From NCBI GenBank assembly GCA_021814085.1, contig JAKAJA010000103.1:1-6686 (forward strand): a stretch of 6,686 bases of DNA, given 5' to 3'. Shown in pieces: positions 5,276 to 6,686 of this stretch. Made by a program: the position numbers and the translations under genes. This DNA comes from Acidobacteriota bacterium. Its GTDB lineage: Bacteria > Acidobacteriota > UBA4820 > DSQY01. Under the pieces are notes generated by a model. The model saw nothing but the letters and a program-made list of their open reading frames with translations, searched no databases and was not told where the DNA came from. Position 1 is the first letter of the stretch, and each line of letters begins with the position of its first letter.

Positions 5276-5357
5276 CGATTCGGCTCGGGCACCATTGCCG
5301 GAGCTGTTTTCTCGTGGGATGGATAGGGGGTGGTTGGCCGGAAAGCCGATTGCGTGC

Positions 5358-5939
5358 TCATGGGCGCAGCGTCCTCTCTTGGCCGACAGCGGGGCCGTCC
5401 TTCAGTTCGTCCTGCCGGACGGCTTCGACCTCGATCTCGATGTCCACCTCATATCCGACCAGGGCGCCGCCCGCATCGAGGAACTGGTTCCACTCGAGGC
5501 CGAAATCCCGGCGGTCGAGGCTGGCCTTGGCTCGGAATCCGGCGCGCTCGTGGCCCCAGGGGTCCCTCGTCCGCCCCGTGAACTCCACATCGAGGGGCAC
5601 ACCACGGGTCACGCCGTGAAGCGTGAGCTCGCCAAGAAGCCTCGCGCGATCCGCACCCAGGACCTCAACCCCCGTGCCCTTAAAGATGACCTCTGGGTAC
5701 CTGGCCACGTCGAGGAAGTCGGCCGACTTGAGATGCACGTCGCGGTCGAAAACACCCGTCTCGAGGCTCGAGGCATCGATGTAGACGTCCACCGTGGTGC
5801 GGCTGAGGTCGTCGCTGTCGGCCAATATGGTCCCGCTCCACCGGGAAAACACCCCGCGGACCCGGGCCAGCATCATGTGGCGCGCCGAGAGGTGGATCCC
5901 CGAGTGCCCGCTGTCGATTTCCCATCGTTCGAGTGCCAT
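5358..5939 (-). CDS. YceI family protein, probably cytoplasmic
   Basis: 193 residues from the chosen start. This is a second YceI barrel, clearly paralogous to its downstream neighbour: WEIDSGHSGIHLSARHMM, RDVHLKSADFLDVARYPEVIF, GELTLHGVTRGVPLDVEF, RDPWGHERAGFRA, LDRRDFGLEWNQ, VDIEIEVEAVRQ. The ATG at 5939 has AAGGAG eight bases upstream, and MALERWEIDSGHS is where cytoplasmic members of the family usually begin. The frame stays open to 6083, and the extension contains a signal-peptide-like LRIALGIAVALSG. It has no ribosome binding site, uses AT-ending and rare codons unlike the gene body, and leaves no room for the divergent promoters, so I reject it with moderate confidence. It is the first gene of the minus-strand run, divergent from a sigma-54 activator and preceded by a -24/-12 motif (5987-6004). 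Confidence 0.9.
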   Translation of the reverse strand: MALERWEIDSGHSGIHLSARHMMLARVRGVFSRWSGTILADSDDLSRTTVDVYIDASSLETGVFDRDVHLKSADFLDVARYPEVIFKGTGVEVLGADRARLLGELTLHGVTRGVPLDVEFTGRTRDPWGHERAGFRAKASLDRRDFGLEWNQFLDAGGALVGYEVDIEIEVEAVRQDELKDGPAVGQERTLRP

Positions 5940-5955
5940 CGGTGCTTCTCCTTCA

Positions 5956-5977
5956 CTCGCAACCCCGTGGCTGCGAG
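5956..5977 (-). promoter_or_regulatory. Predicted 5'-end hairpin of the yceI-2 transcript
   Basis: On the minus strand CTCGCAGCC and GGTTGCGAG form a 9-bp stem (one G-U pair) with loop ACGG. Counting 12 bases from the GC of the -12 element puts the transcript start at about 5977, the first base of this stem. The ribosome binding site AAGGAG follows directly. Confidence 0.5.
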
Positions 5978-5986
5978 AACCGGATA

Positions 5987-6004
5987 GAGCAACGGCTATG
6001 CCAA
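5987..6004 (-). promoter_or_regulatory. Candidate sigma-54 (-24/-12) promoter for yceI-2 and the downstream run
   Basis: The minus strand reads TTGGCATAGCCGTTGCTC. The GG and GC dinucleotides are separated by exactly 10 bases, and the match to TTGGCAC-N5-TTGCW is broken only around positions 7-8 of the motif. It lies about 50 bp upstream of the yceI-2 ATG and next to a gene whose product belongs to a sigma-54 activator family. The same bases would encode LGIAVAL if the long form of YceI-2 were real, so the two readings compete. Confidence 0.62.
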
Positions 6005-6021
6005 GAGCGATACGAAGGTTT

Positions 6022-6090
6022 TTCAATGGGTTACAACACTTGAATCTCACCGACTCTCTCATTATGATATGGATGAATCTCATATTGAGA
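6022..6090. promoter_or_regulatory. Candidate activator binding sites (palindromes) in the divergent gap
   Basis: Three dyads are seen: TTCAA-N13-TTGAA (6022-6044), TCAT-T-ATGA (6059-6067) and TCTCA-TAT-TGAGA (6078-6090), centred at 6033, 6063 and 6084. The last two are 21 bp apart, two helical turns. TGAATCTCA is also directly repeated at 6041-6049 and 6074-6082. Relative to the predicted sigma-54 start they lie at about -56, -86 and -107, partly in the usual enhancer range. No match to the XylR or DmpR consensus is claimed. Confidence 0.4.
6040..6068 (+). promoter_or_regulatory. Candidate sigma-70-type promoter for the activator gene
   Basis: TTGAAT (6040-6045) and TATGAT (6063-6068) are separated by 17 bp, matching the -35 and -10 consensus at 4/6 and 5/6. 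Transcription would start near 6075, about 26 bp before the ATG. One dyad overlaps the -10 and another covers the start region, so autoregulation is possible. Confidence 0.5.
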
Positions 6091-6100
6091 GGAGGGGGCC

Positions 6101-6686
6101 ATGCGAGCCACCGACCTGGACCTGAGGGAGCTCCTCCATTTCGACCCCAAGGGGGGCGTTATCCGTTTCGGGGGCCAGCGGGCCCTCATCCTCGATGCCG
6201 TGGCCCTGGGCATCCTCCGCAAGGAGCTCATCGAGACCCTGGGCCTGCGAGGCGCCCGCGGTGTCCTGACCCGGTTCGGCTACGCCCACGGCTGGCGCAC
6301 GGCGGAGGGCATGCGGCAGGCTTTTCCCTGGGATGACGAGGAGGAGTGGCAGCAGGCCGGCGGGCGGCTCCACATGCTCCACGGGATGGTCACCGTGGAG
6401 GCCTGCGCGGAAGAGGGCTCGGACGGCGACCACCTGGCCGACGCTGTCTGGCACGACTCCTACGAGGCGGAGCAACACCTCCTGCACCTCGGGCAGGCGG
6501 AGGAGGCCGTGTGCTGGACCCTGTGCGGCTTCGCGAGCGGCTACCTCTCCTGCTGTCACGGCCACGAGATCTACTGCCTGGAGGACAGGTGCCGCGGCAA
6601 GGGCGACGCCGTGTGCCACCTGGTGGGCCGCCGGCGGGAGGACTGGGGTGACGCCATCGCGGAGCACCTCCCCTACTACGAGACGG
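6101..6686 (+). CDS. XylR/DmpR/MopR-type sigma-54-dependent regulator, sensory N-terminal region (partial)
   Basis: The right edge cuts the gene after 195 codons, before any AAA+ or DNA-binding domain. The visible part matches the XylR_N plus V4R sensory region of NtrC-class activators that bind aromatic effectors (XylR, DmpR, MopR). Seen: LRELLHFDPKGGVIRFGGQR and LGLRGARGVLTRFGYAHGWR (XylR_N, about 9-66), RLHMLHGMVTVE (H91, H94), and W117 in VWHDSYEAEQHL. In the V4R part C138, E161, C164 and C172 have exactly the spacing (23, 3, 8) recalled for the MopR zinc site (C155, E178, C181, C189). The start at 6101 has AGGAGG five bases upstream. Family members bind the effector here, then use ATP to activate sigma-54 polymerase. 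A V4R protein with a different output cannot be excluded because the C-terminus is unseen. It is divergent from a sigma-54-like promoter, which supports the assignment. Confidence 0.85.
   Translation, partial: MRATDLDLRELLHFDPKGGVIRFGGQRALILDAVALGILRKELIETLGLRGARGVLTRFGYAHGWRTAEGMRQAFPWDDEEEWQQAGGRLHMLHGMVTVEACAEEGSDGDHLADAVWHDSYEAEQHLLHLGQAEEAVCWTLCGFASGYLSCCHGHEIYCLEDRCRGKGDAVCHLVGRRREDWGDAIAEHLPYYET

Noticed and set aside
5224..5361. N-terminal extension of the exported YceI (MSTQSAF...)
   Set aside because: It overlaps the end of the preceding gene, spans a GC-rich hairpin, and would bury the signal peptide.

Overview
This is a high-GC bacterial window holding one partial gene at each edge, six complete genes between them, and unusually busy intergenic DNA. 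No rRNA, tRNA or CRISPR array is visible. The lineage cannot be fixed from the sequence. High GC with heptanucleotide intergenic repeats and the 'TGTCATTGCGAGG...' palindromic repeat suggests an environmental bacterium such as Acidobacteriota or Desulfobacterota; this is a weak inference.

Layout. Positions 1-537 (minus) are the N-terminal part of a MetH-type homocysteine methyltransferase. Divergent from it, 668-1264 (plus) encodes a small exported protein of unknown function. Next is a 546-bp non-coding element with near-perfect terminal inverted repeats (1271-1816). It resembles a MITE or deletion-derivative transposon, and its right end supplies the last six codons and stop of the pirin gene. 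From 1796 to 5939 five genes run on the minus strand. In transcription order they are a cytoplasmic YceI-like protein (5939-5358), an exported YceI paralogue (5223-4588), a flavodoxin-fold NAD(P)H oxidoreductase (4259-3675), an exported SnoaL-like protein (3533-2946) and a pirin (2704-1796). At the right edge, 6101-6686 (plus) is the sensory half of a XylR/DmpR/MopR-type sigma-54-dependent activator.

How it may work together. The 161-bp gap between the activator and the first yceI gene reads as a regulatory region. It holds a well-formed -24/-12 (sigma-54) promoter facing the yceI run, a sigma-70-like promoter facing the activator, and small palindromes between and over them. A V4R-type sensor that in relatives binds phenolic or aromatic effectors could therefore control genes plausibly used for quinone or electrophile handling. 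The regulatory link is an inference from motif and position.

Three gaps between minus-strand genes (after yceI-1, the oxidoreductase and the SnoaL-like gene) are largely built of 7-bp tandem repeats. On the coding strand, a purine-rich array starts at or within each stop codon and a C-rich array lies just ahead of the next gene. Two of these gaps also carry a copy of a dispersed palindromic repeat.
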